Shown: positions 44,593 to 52,621 of the stretch, in pieces | Layout of the letters: the number at the start of each line of letters is the position of its first letter | Position numbering within the stretch: position 1 is the stretch's first letter | The notes under the pieces: generated by a model | Database searches by the model: none | Seen by the model: the letters and a program-made list of their open reading frames with translations, nothing else | What the model was told of the DNA's origin: nothing | Source: Ferruginibacter sp964586215 | GTDB lineage: Bacteria; Bacteroidota; Bacteroidia; Chitinophagales; Chitinophagaceae | NCBI GenBank assembly: GCA_964586215.1 | Contig: CAZPHA010000010.1 | Span: 14,405-78,404 of the forward strand | Direction of reading: 5' to 3' | Length of the DNA stretch: 64,000 bases | Position numbers and translations under genes: made by a program

Positions 44593-45429
44593 ATGAAGAA
44601 AGTTATCTCCATATTTGACGGCTTAAAATTTTCTAACAGTACCTTACAATACAGCATTCAGTTGGCAAAGCAAATGAATGCACATTTGGTGGGCATTTTC
44701 CTCGATGATTTAACCTATCATAGCTATAAAGTGTACGATGCCGTTATTCAGGATGCAGCAACTATAAAGGATTTAAATATATTAGATGAAAAAGATCAAT
44801 CAAAAAGAAGACAGGCAAAAGAAAAATTTGAAAACGCATGCCAGCATGCCAAATTGGAATACTCCATCCACGTAGATAAAAAAATTGCCTATCAGGCGCT
44901 CATTCATGAAACCATTTACGCAGATATCTGCATTATTGATTTTAATGAAACGTTTAACAGGTACAAAGAAAGCCTGCCCACAGGATTTATACGAGATTTA
45001 CTAAGCCATACGCAATGCCCTGTATTGCTAGTACCCAAAAAATATACCCCTATTGAAAAATACTTACTTTTATACGATGGCGAGCCGTCATCTGTATATG
45101 CAATCAAGCAGTTTAGTTATCTGTTCCACACATTAAAGCATCTCCCTTGTGAAGTTTTAACCATCAAAGAGTCTGGCAACTTGCATTTGCCTGATAACAA
45201 ATTGATGAAAGAATTCATGAAAAGGCATTTTCCAAAAGCAACTTACAAAGTGAAAAAAAGCGATTTTGCAGAAGATGAAATTGTTGATCATTTGAAAGAT
45301 ATGAAAGAAAATACCCTTGTAGTATTGGGTGCATACCGCCGAAGTGTTGTATCCAGGTGGTTTAGAGAAAGTATGGCAGATAAAATAATGAAACATCTCA
45401 AACTTCCTTTATTTATTGCCCATAATTGA
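44593..45429 (+). CDS. second tandem universal stress protein
   Basis: A 278-residue paralogue of the preceding protein, sharing the layout of two Usp halves (KVISIFDGLKFSNSTLQYSIQL; YLLLYDGEPSSVYAIKQFSYLF). In its C-terminal nucleotide loop a Gly is replaced by Arg (LGAYRRSVVSRWFRES versus GSYGRSG in the partner), which argues against normal ATP binding. Co-transcribed with the first gene (9-base gap). The pair may form a heterodimer; that is inference. Confidence 0.88.
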   Translation: MKKVISIFDGLKFSNSTLQYSIQLAKQMNAHLVGIFLDDLTYHSYKVYDAVIQDAATIKDLNILDEKDQSKRRQAKEKFENACQHAKLEYSIHVDKKIAYQALIHETIYADICIIDFNETFNRYKESLPTGFIRDLLSHTQCPVLLVPKKYTPIEKYLLLYDGEPSSVYAIKQFSYLFHTLKHLPCEVLTIKESGNLHLPDNKLMKEFMKRHFPKATYKVKKSDFAEDEIVDHLKDMKENTLVVLGAYRRSVVSRWFRESMADKIMKHLKLPLFIAHN

Positions 45430-45469
45430 TAGCTTCAGCACTATCTATATATCTACACTGATTTTATTA

Positions 45470-45486
45470 TTTTTGTTAAACAAAAA
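45470..45486. promoter_or_regulatory. TTTTTGTT/AACAAAAA palindrome upstream of the PPOX gene
   Basis: Perfect 8-bp arms TTTTTGTT and AACAAAAA about a single A, 42 bases before the ATG at 45528. Candidate operator; the regulator is unknown. Confidence 0.4.
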
Positions 45487-45527
45487 AAAGAGATTTTTAT
45501 ACACAAAATACAATTATAAATAACCTT

Positions 45528-45983
45528 ATGCTGGGCAAACTTACCAATACAGAAATAGAAGAAGTACTTTACAACAATGCTGTAGGCCGTATTGCCTGTA
45601 GTAACAACAACCAGCCCTATATTGTGCCGATTAATTATGTATATGATGGCGCTTACATTATCGCCCATGCAACGGAAGGACAAAAAATTGATATCATGCG
45701 TAATAATTCTGCTGTTTGCTTTGAGGTTGATGAAATAGTAAATTTTACCAATTGGAAAAGTGTAGTCATACAAGGCACTTACGAAGAAATAACAGATGAA
45801 AAAGATAAGCAGGAAGCCATGGATAAGCTAGTGGATAAAGCGCTTAAACTTAAGCTTAGCGAAACTGCCATACCACCGCATCTTTCGGGAAAGAGGAGCC
45901 ATCCTCGTGAAGCCGGACACATGAATATGGTTGTATTTAGAATTTTAATCAGCGAAAAAACAGGCCGTTTTGAGGAAAGCTAG
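45528..45983 (+). CDS. pyridoxamine 5'-phosphate oxidase-fold flavin-binding protein
   Basis: A 151-residue split-barrel protein. The N terminus MLGKLTNTEIEEVLYNNAVGRIACSNNNQPYIVPINYVYDGAYIIAHA in parts is the typical PPOX/NimA-like opening (LGRLAC, PYVVPINY, IYFHT-like). Arg/Lys of the FMN site are in EGQKIDIMRNN. No substrate is known; some relatives reduce nitroimidazoles or flavins. It sits in the Usp cluster, 98 bases after the second Usp gene and 88 before the LOG gene. Confidence 0.9.
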   Translation: MLGKLTNTEIEEVLYNNAVGRIACSNNNQPYIVPINYVYDGAYIIAHATEGQKIDIMRNNSAVCFEVDEIVNFTNWKSVVIQGTYEEITDEKDKQEAMDKLVDKALKLKLSETAIPPHLSGKRSHPREAGHMNMVVFRILISEKTGRFEES

Positions 45984-46071
45984 CTTTCAATACATTTACA
46001 ATAATTTTTAAAGCCCTCGACACAGTTGCCGCTGTATTAACACTTTTTAAAAGTTAAAGGTTTATTATTCA

Positions 46072-46803
46072 ATGACTAAAAGTGAAATTACATTCCTGGA
46101 GGGGCCTCAATCCCGATGGAAAGAATTTAAGTATGTGGTAAAGGTTTTAGTGGAATTTATCAGGGGATTTCGGGCGCTGCACTTTGTAGGTCCATGCGTT
46201 ACTATTTTTGGTTCCGCCAGATTCAAAGAAGGCCATCACAATTATGAACAAACCAGAAATATTGCCGGTGCAATTGCCAAACTAGGCTTTACCATCATGA
46301 CAGGCGGCGGCCCGGGAATAATGGAGGCTGCCAACAGAGGAGCAAAAGAAGTTGGCGGCAGATCCGTTGGCTGTAATATTGTACTGCCAATGGAACAAAA
46401 ACCCAACCCCTACCTGGATAAGTGGATCAATATTCGGTATTTTTTTATCAGGAAAACACTTTTGATTAAGTATTCGTATGCCTTTGTAGTAATGCCCGGC
46501 GGTTATGGAACACTGGATGAATTTTTTGAAGCCTTAACGCTTGTTCAAACTAAAAAAATCAGCAGTTTCCCCATCATTATTTTTGATAAAAAATTTCATG
46601 AAGAATTACTGGAACACATAGAAAATATGAGAATGGTAGGCACCATTGCTGATATAGACACATCCCTGTTTTTTGTAACGGATTCTATAGAGGAAGCCCT
46701 ATTCATTATCCAGAAAAAATGTATAGAACAATTTGGCTTAAAACCTAAAGTAAGCCACAAACCTTTTAAATGGTTATTCGAAAACAGCTTTTCTAAACAG
46801 TAG
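46072..46803 (+). CDS. TIGR00730 / LOG family Rossmann-fold protein
   Basis: A 243-residue cytokinin-activating-enzyme-like (LOG) protein. The motifs GGGPGIMEAANRGA (about 83-96) and PGGYGTLDEFFEA (about 142-154, PGGxGTxxE) form the nucleotide 5'-monophosphate phosphoribohydrolase site. Its substrate in this organism is likely a purine nucleoside 5'-monophosphate such as AMP or IMP, not a plant hormone. Part of the Usp-PPOX cluster on the same strand. Confidence 0.92.
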   Translation: MTKSEITFLEGPQSRWKEFKYVVKVLVEFIRGFRALHFVGPCVTIFGSARFKEGHHNYEQTRNIAGAIAKLGFTIMTGGGPGIMEAANRGAKEVGGRSVGCNIVLPMEQKPNPYLDKWINIRYFFIRKTLLIKYSYAFVVMPGGYGTLDEFFEALTLVQTKKISSFPIIIFDKKFHEELLEHIENMRMVGTIADIDTSLFFVTDSIEEALFIIQKKCIEQFGLKPKVSHKPFKWLFENSFSKQ

Positions 46804-46835
46804 TTCACATTTTTGATCAAGTTCATTATTTAGGC

Positions 46836-46847
46836 TGATAAAAATCA
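46836..46847. promoter_or_regulatory. second CRP/FNR-like operator
   Basis: TGAT-AAAA-ATCA, the same core and spacing as the site at 43683-43694. It lies 117 bases before the ATG at 46964. No exact -7 box follows; a weak TAGTACTTTT is near 46904-46913. Confidence 0.6.
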
Positions 46848-46963
46848 TCTTTATTGGCTGCATCGCTGTTTATTTTTACAAAACCGTATAACTTAACTAC
46901 TGTAGTACTTTTAGATAATTTTTACGGAGTCAATTTTAGCAAAACTAAAGATGGAGTAATACT

Positions 46964-47383
46964 ATGTATTTACATATAAAAGAAAATACTGCACTCAGAA
47001 ATATACAGCACATTTTCACAAAAAAATATCCATTCTTAAAATTAGAATTTTTTTCCTCCCCACATCCCAATTTGAAATTATCATTAAAAAATCAAATGCT
47101 TAATGCCAATCTGGCTATTAAACAGGTAGCCAGGAAAAAATCGAGTGGTGAGGTTGATATTTCTGAAAACAGGCAGGTATTTATTTTGGAAAAAGATTTT
47201 TGGGAACTATTTGGCTTTGCAGCCCAGGTTTTTAGAAGATCAGGAAACGTATGGATAGAAACTTCTTTAACAGATAATTGGACCTTAAATCAGCAAAATA
47301 GAGAAGGTGAATTGTTGAGTATACAGGAAGACCACAGATCTTTGGAAGATAAAATTAACGACCGCTTACCTGATATGGAATAA
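46964..47383 (+). CDS. conserved hypothetical protein of the Usp cluster
   Basis: A 139-residue protein I cannot name. It is soluble, with a C-terminal acidic tail. The block VFILEKDFWELFGFAAQVFRRSGNVWIET contains a conserved-looking Trp/Phe core. It is preceded by a TGAT-N4-ATCA palindrome like the first Usp gene, which links it to the same regulon. It converges with the receiver-CRP gene (38-base gap). Similar small proteins appear in Bacteroidota near Usp genes, which I recall but cannot verify here. Confidence 0.7.
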   Translation: MYLHIKENTALRNIQHIFTKKYPFLKLEFFSSPHPNLKLSLKNQMLNANLAIKQVARKKSSGEVDISENRQVFILEKDFWELFGFAAQVFRRSGNVWIETSLTDNWTLNQQNREGELLSIQEDHRSLEDKINDRLPDME

Positions 47384-47421
47384 ACAGATTACGACGATAC
47401 AGAAAGCTAAAATACAGCTAA

Positions 47422-48477
47422 TTAATAAAGCAGGTTTCTCAACTTTTTATCATCCAGGATAAATATTTTACCTTCTTTAATATCTATTAATTTTTCAGAC
47501 TTAAATTCGCTTAACGTACGTATCAGTGATTCTGTGGCCGTACCAATAACCTGTGCCAGGTTATCCCTGGTCAGGTCTATTTTTGGAGAATGTGTGTCTT
47601 TTTCAAATTTGTCAAATACCTGCACTAATCCGGCAGCTACTCTTTTTCTTAAAGAGTTATATGCCAGGTTAATCAGTTTTTTTTCTTTTTCTGCTACATT
47701 ACTACACAGAAGTTTGATAAATTTTGCAGCTACTTCTGTATTTTCATTAATTAATTGCAAAAATTCATCTTTGGGAATGACCATCAATTCAGCATCTTCC
47801 AATATTTCTGCATTATCCTGATAAACGCCTTCTTCTAAAACGGTGGTATATCCCAAAAAATCTCCCGAGGCGTAAATATTTGTAATTAACTCTTTGCCAT
47901 CCTCATTAATTAAATACGTTTTAATTTTTCCTTTTACAACAAAATAAACATTACCAGCCCGATTACCCTCATTATACAATATTTGCTTTTTTTTATAATG
48001 ATTTACCTCTCTGCTATCTGATACCAGCTCTAAATTACTATGGACTTTAGCCGCATTGATAAACTCATTAACACCTGCAATATCTCTGGATACATTTGAT
48101 TTAACTGCTTCAGATTTTTTCAGCCGGGTTTCCACAACACTTAATAATTCTGCATCATCAAACGGTTTGGTAATATAATCATCAGCTCCCATCGTCATGC
48201 CTTTACGGATATCTTCCTTCTCTGTTTTTGCTGTTAAAAAGATAAAAGGTATGGCAGCGGTTTCTGTATTTTTACTTAATAAATGCAAGGCTCCATATCC
48301 GTCCAATACCGGCATCATAATATCACAAATAATCAAATCGGGTTTCTCCTGAATAGCCAGCATCACACCGCTTTTGCCGTTATCAGCTGTAAAAACCCTG
48401 TAACCAGCTAATTCCAATATTTCAGCGGTATTCTCTCTTACTTCGAGATTATCTTCTATTAATACAATTTTTTTCAT
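47422..48477 (-). CDS. response regulator with CRP/FNR output domain
   Basis: A 351-residue fusion: receiver 1-120 (acidic pair at 8-9, Asp52 in IICDIMMP, Lys104 in TKPF), cNMP-binding-like domain about 145-255 (VVKGKIKTYL, GDFLGY), and a CRP-type HTH about 300-345. The recognition helix TATESLIRTLSEF keeps the Glu (316) and Arg (320) four apart that read TGA half-sites in CRP and FNR. FNR-type cluster cysteines are absent, so it is not an iron-sulfur oxygen sensor; phosphorylation by the neighbouring PAS kinase is the likely input. Candidate regulator of the Usp cluster through TGAT-N4-ATCA sites. Confidence 0.93.
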   Translation of the reverse strand: MKKIVLIEDNLEVRENTAEILELAGYRVFTADNGKSGVMLAIQEKPDLIICDIMMPVLDGYGALHLLSKNTETAAIPFIFLTAKTEKEDIRKGMTMGADDYITKPFDDAELLSVVETRLKKSEAVKSNVSRDIAGVNEFINAAKVHSNLELVSDSREVNHYKKKQILYNEGNRAGNVYFVVKGKIKTYLINEDGKELITNIYASGDFLGYTTVLEEGVYQDNAEILEDAELMVIPKDEFLQLINENTEVAAKFIKLLCSNVAEKEKKLINLAYNSLRKRVAAGLVQVFDKFEKDTHSPKIDLTRDNLAQVIGTATESLIRTLSEFKSEKLIDIKEGKIFILDDKKLRNLLY

Positions 48478-48596
48478 TTATATAAATAAAATTTAATGCA
48501 TAAAATATTACAATAAACAATTAATTATTAAATATTAATGAATTATAAAAAATATTAATTTAATTCATTCATAAAAAATTTCCTATCTTTATAATA

Positions 48597-49856
48597 TCAG
48601 GAAATCAGTGGAATTATCAGCCTTATGGTTGTTCCTATATTTAATATACTCTCAATTTCTATTTTTCCTGACATCAGCTCCAGGTATTTCGACACAATGT
48701 GCAACCCTAACCCTGTTCCCTGAATATTGGTAGCATTTTTCGCTCTGAAAAAACGTTCACACAAATGTTCTTTATCTTCTTCAGAAATACCAATACCTTC
48801 ATCTTTAACCGATAGTTTCAATAAATCATTACCGACTTCTAATAATATATTGATCTCACTATTTTCTGGTGAAAACTTGATAGCATTAGACACTAAGTTG
48901 ATTAAAATATTTTTCAAAAGCATCATGTCAACCTTAATCTCTTTATCAATTCCTTCCTGACTTATATAAATTTTTTGGCCACGTTTGGCAATTTGCTGCA
49001 AGTCTGCAATCGTTTTACTGATTTCATTTACACATTCTGTCATATTTAAAACCTGTACGTTAGCTTTCACACTATCAGCTTCCAACTTTTCCAGATTGAG
49101 GAAATCTTCCAGAATAATCCGCATATTACCTACCGCTTCCTTAATACGATTAATATGTTTATCCCGTTTTTCCTGTTCATCTTCTTTGGTATACTTTGCT
49201 ATCAGAGAAGCGGAGGAGAGTATGGTACTTAACGGAGTTCTAAACTCATGCGATGCCATGGTAACAAAACGTGATTTTAGATCGCTCAATTCTTTTTCTT
49301 TTTGTAAAGCTTCACTTACCTCCTCTTTAGATTTTTCCAGTTCGGCCAGCGTTTCCTTCAGCATTTTTGTTCTATCGTCTACTTTCTGCTCCAGCGAAGC
49401 ATTCAGCTGCTTTAAATCGGCAGATATTTTTTCCATAGCTGCTTTTTGCTGTAGCAAAACAGTCTCATTACCTTTTCGGATAGTAATATCAATAATAAAA
49501 GCTATTACATAGTTTTTGTTTTCGATTGTATAACTACAAAGACTTATTTCCACCGGAAAAGTAATACCATCTTTTCGAATGGCATATAAATCTCTTCCGG
49601 TACCCATCATTCTGTTTTCGGGCTGCTTCCCAAACTTACTCCTATGCTGTATGTGTTCTGTACGACGATTATGAGGAATCAATATTTCTACCTCTTTATT
49701 GATGATTTCATCTTTTACATAGCCAAATTGCTTTTCGGCATATTTATTAAAATTAATAATTTTCCCTTCGGCATTGGTTAGTACAATACCAATACTGGCA
49801 TGATCAAAAAGGGCCTGAAACTGCTTTTGTTCATCTTGCGGACTCATATACTTCAT
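48597..49856 (-). CDS. PAS sensor histidine kinase
   Basis: A 419-residue soluble kinase: PAS/PAC at about 13-130 (NAEGKIINFNKYAEKQFGYV), a long coiled coil 135-195, HisKA with VTMASHEFRTPLST (His203) and an ATPase domain with NLVSNAIKFSP, DEGIGI and GTGLGLHI. It is 119 bases upstream of the receiver-CRP gene on the same strand, so they form a two-component pair. Its start codon and 25 bases upstream are part of a 60-bp sequence duplicated beyond the RhuM-Fic gene; its native promoter region may therefore be on the far side of that insertion. Confidence 0.94.
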   Translation of the reverse strand: MKYMSPQDEQKQFQALFDHASIGIVLTNAEGKIINFNKYAEKQFGYVKDEIINKEVEILIPHNRRTEHIQHRSKFGKQPENRMMGTGRDLYAIRKDGITFPVEISLCSYTIENKNYVIAFIIDITIRKGNETVLLQQKAAMEKISADLKQLNASLEQKVDDRTKMLKETLAELEKSKEEVSEALQKEKELSDLKSRFVTMASHEFRTPLSTILSSASLIAKYTKEDEQEKRDKHINRIKEAVGNMRIILEDFLNLEKLEADSVKANVQVLNMTECVNEISKTIADLQQIAKRGQKIYISQEGIDKEIKVDMMLLKNILINLVSNAIKFSPENSEINILLEVGNDLLKLSVKDEGIGISEEDKEHLCERFFRAKNATNIQGTGLGLHIVSKYLELMSGKIEIESILNIGTTIRLIIPLIS

Positions 49857-49881
49857 TCATAGCAAATTTACCGATTATCAA
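49822..49881. repeat. 60-bp direct repeat, copy A (kinase start)
   Basis: Covers the first 12 codons of the PAS kinase and 25 bases upstream. Copy B at 50890-50949 is identical at 57 of 60 positions and in the same orientation. Together they bracket about 1.0 kb carrying the RhuM-Fic gene. Confidence 0.9.
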
Positions 49882-49977
49882 AAAGGCTTGTTGTATTTTT
49901 TTGTATAGTGTCGAAATTAATGTTGCCGGTATTGATTAGCATTATTTGAATACTTTTTCAAGATAAAAACTAGCTAT

Positions 49978-50832
49978 TTAGTTTGCCGTTGAATTAAGAA
50001 TTAATAATATTAAACCAATCATTTTATCCTTGTCTTGAGGATCAGATTCTGCAACCAGAATTGTTATGGTTGCTAAGGTTTCGGGGCTAATTTTTTGTCT
50101 GAAATTATAACCTGCATTTTGTAAAAACCAAACAAAAGCAAAAGCTCCGCTTCGTTTATTACCATCATTGAATGGATGATTTTTTACAATAAAATACAAC
50201 AAATGGGCTGCCTTTAATTCAAGTGTTGCATAAGCATCTTTTCCAAAAACAGATTGTAATACATTACCAATAATACCTTCTAAATTCCCTTTTTTCTTTT
50301 CTTGTGCAAACAATTCTGAAGCTTCTCTTTTTTGTATCAATACTTTTTTTAATTGCTGTAAATCATTAGCTAGTTCTTGTGCAGTAATATGGACATCTTT
50401 TTTAGTACCTTTTTTGGGGAAAGAGTTTTTATCATAACTTTCCAAAGAAAACCATGTATTTGAGAACAGCTTAATAAGTTCTAAAACATCATGTTGTTTG
50501 AGAGTTTTTGTTGCCCATTGGCGGAATTTTGTTCCTTTGATTGAGTTAATTCTGTAGCCAACTGAAATAATCATCTCCAGATTATAGTAATCTACAGTTC
50601 TGCTTACCATTCTGCCGGCTATATTTTGAACTAGTTCCATTTGGGAACTAGTTGCCGCTTTTTTTAATTCACCTTCTTTATAGATATTCTGAATATGCTC
50701 ACTAATAACCCTCAGCTCTACATCAAAAATTTCAGCCATTTGCATACGATTCGCCCAAATTGTTTCATTTACAACATCTGTTTTTAGTTCTATTGCTCCA
50801 TCTTTTGACTGATATATAATAGTTTGTTTCAT
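49978..50832 (-). CDS. RhuM-Fic/Doc fusion protein
   Basis: A 284-residue protein. The N-terminal RhuM-type domain (about 5-125) has the pattern IELKTDVVNETIWANRMQMAEIFDVE and NLEMIISVGYRINSIKGTKFRQWA. The C-terminal Fic/Doc domain (about 145-284) carries HPFNDGNKRSGA (219-230), matching Fic HPFx(D/E)GN(G/K)R, so AMPylation or phosphate transfer to a protein hydroxyl is likely. Single gene, lying between two 60-bp direct repeats, so it was probably inserted. No separate inhibitor (antitoxin) gene is next to it; RhuM may play that role, which is a guess. Confidence 0.9.
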   Translation of the reverse strand: MKQTIIYQSKDGAIELKTDVVNETIWANRMQMAEIFDVELRVISEHIQNIYKEGELKKAATSSQMELVQNIAGRMVSRTVDYYNLEMIISVGYRINSIKGTKFRQWATKTLKQHDVLELIKLFSNTWFSLESYDKNSFPKKGTKKDVHITAQELANDLQQLKKVLIQKREASELFAQEKKKGNLEGIIGNVLQSVFGKDAYATLELKAAHLLYFIVKNHPFNDGNKRSGAFAFVWFLQNAGYNFRQKISPETLATITILVAESDPQDKDKMIGLILLILNSTAN

Positions 50833-50889
50833 TTTTTATACTAAAATCTGGTTATACTAAATTCATGAATTTTCTTAGACATATCCCAT

Positions 50890-50949
50890 TGCTTTTGTTC
50901 ATCTTGCGGACTCATATACTTCATTCATTGCGAAATTACCGATTATCAA
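50890..50949. repeat. 60-bp direct repeat, copy B (vestigial kinase start)
   Basis: On the minus strand it encodes an ATG and MKYMSPQDEQKQ, then the frame leaves the kinase sequence and ends 13 codons later. This looks like the original upstream end of the kinase gene, cut off when the 1-kb segment arrived. Three mismatches with copy A. Confidence 0.9.
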
Positions 50950-50950
50950 C

Positions 50951-50986
50951 CAAAAAAATAGCCCACAATTTTCAGATTATGGGCTA
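50951..50986 (-). terminator. terminator of the amino acid permease gene
   Basis: TAGCCCA (50959-50965) with TGGGCTA (50980-50986); on the minus strand it is followed by TTTTTTT. It lies about 28 bases after the stop at 51014. Confidence 0.85.
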
Positions 50987-51013
50987 AGTAGTTTTATAAA
51001 ATTTAAAAAATAT

Positions 51014-52489
51014 CTACTCTTTTGAATTTGTGAGTTTACTATTTTTTCGGCTATATCCAAAATAAATGATAAAGCCAATTGCCAACCAGCCAAATAACCT
51101 TAACCAGTTCGTCCAACCTAATCCAAAAATCATAGCTGCACAAACCAATATTCCCAAAATAGGCACCAACGGCACCAGCGGAGTTTTAAACTGACGTGGC
51201 AACTCAGGATTAGATTTTCTAAGTACCATTACTGCAATACATACGAGAATGAAAGCAAATAAAGTACCAATGCTGGTCATGTCACCTACAATATCTCCGG
51301 GTACAAAAGCCGCAAACAATCCAACCAATATCAAAATAAATAAATTGGCTTTATAAGGAGTTTTAAATTTTGGATGTACCGCACTAAAAGCTTTGGGTAA
51401 TAATCCATCCCGACTCATTGAATAAAACACCCTGGACTGCCCCAGCAACATCACTAGTATTACAGATGAAAAACCTGCCAAAATAGCTACTGTTACTAAT
51501 TTTCCCAGCCAGCCATAGCCTGCCATATATTTATTGATGGCAAATGCAACGGATGCTTCCTTTCCGGTAGTTCTGAAATCCTCCACAGTAGCAACACCCG
51601 TTAATACATGTGCAAATAAAATATAAAGTATTGTACATATTACCAATGAACCTAATATGCCTATGGGCATATCTCTTTTGGGATTTTTGGCTTCCTGGGC
51701 AGCCGTACTCACCGCATCAAAACCTATAAATGCGAAGAAAACTACCCCTGCAGCTCCCAAAATACCCATAATTCCACCAAAATGATGGCCAACACCCTGT
51801 GCATCCTTATAAGTTTGTGCCGGTGGAATATATGGCTGGTGATTGGCAGGATTGATAAACCCCCATCCAATAATAATAATCAGCACTACAATGGTAACTT
51901 TTGTAATCACAATAATTCCATTTACAAAAGCAGATTCTTTGGTACCTTTTATCAACAATAAGCTTAGCAAGGCTACGATACCTAAAGCCGGCACATTCAT
52001 AATACCATGTAAGCCTTCGGCGGTATGTTCCCAGGGAGAGTGGCACCACTCGTAGGGTATGGGCTTCCATTGTAATACATTTACGAGTAAATTATTCAAA
52101 TATTCACTCCAGGCAATTCCCACAGTAGCTGCTCCTACAGCATATTCTAATACCAGGTCCCAGCCAATTATCCAGGCTATCAATTCACCCATAGTAGCAT
52201 AAGAGTAAGTGTAAGCGCTACCTGCAATAGGAATAGAAGAGGCTAATTCTGCATAACATAATCCTGCTAATGCACATCCAATGGCAGCTACAATAAAGCC
52301 TATAGTTACCGAAGGACCTGCATTTTGAGCAGCTGCCGCTGCCGTTCTAACAAACAAGCCTGCACCAATAATAGCACCAATGCCTAAAGCAACAAGTGAC
52401 CCTGCAGACAAGGTTTTCTTTAATCCTTTTTCTGAATCAGAAACCTCAGCCATGAGCTGGCTCACAGGTTTTTTAGTAAATAAACTCAT
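51014..52489 (-). CDS. APC superfamily amino acid permease
   Basis: A 491-residue inner-membrane transporter with about 12-14 hydrophobic segments. The first segment has the APC signature GIGAIIGAGLFV (about 36-47) and the TM6 pattern FFAFIGFDAVSTAAQEAKNPKRDMPIGI (two parts, about 233-262), as in cationic amino acid transporters. Substrate is an amino acid, identity unknown. It is divergent from the DAACS gene at 52622 and has its own terminator. Confidence 0.92.
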   Translation of the reverse strand: MSLFTKKPVSQLMAEVSDSEKGLKKTLSAGSLVALGIGAIIGAGLFVRTAAAAAQNAGPSVTIGFIVAAIGCALAGLCYAELASSIPIAGSAYTYSYATMGELIAWIIGWDLVLEYAVGAATVGIAWSEYLNNLLVNVLQWKPIPYEWCHSPWEHTAEGLHGIMNVPALGIVALLSLLLIKGTKESAFVNGIIVITKVTIVVLIIIIGWGFINPANHQPYIPPAQTYKDAQGVGHHFGGIMGILGAAGVVFFAFIGFDAVSTAAQEAKNPKRDMPIGILGSLVICTILYILFAHVLTGVATVEDFRTTGKEASVAFAINKYMAGYGWLGKLVTVAILAGFSSVILVMLLGQSRVFYSMSRDGLLPKAFSAVHPKFKTPYKANLFILILVGLFAAFVPGDIVGDMTSIGTLFAFILVCIAVMVLRKSNPELPRQFKTPLVPLVPILGILVCAAMIFGLGWTNWLRLFGWLAIGFIIYFGYSRKNSKLTNSKE

Positions 52490-52621
52490 ATCGGTTAGTT
52501 ATTTTAATAATAAGGTGGAAAAATAAGAAATAAATTCTTAATTCAGCTACCGGCCATAAATTTTATAGGATAAAATACAGATTACGGTATTAATACTATA
52601 TTGCAAGATAATTAAATACTG

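Noticed and set aside
47422..48477. Oxygen-sensing FNR protein with iron-sulfur cluster
   Set aside because: Only Cys51 and Cys258 are present, in positions that cannot make the FNR cluster; the receiver domain gives the input instead.
48985..49512. Open + strand frame of 175 codons opposite the PAS kinase gene
   Set aside because: Exact antisense of a clear kinase; Ser/Ile/Leu-rich shadow composition and no promoter.
49882..50889. Insertion sequence or transposon
   Set aside because: No transposase or integrase and no terminal inverted repeats; the flanking repeats are 60 bp, much longer than normal target duplications.
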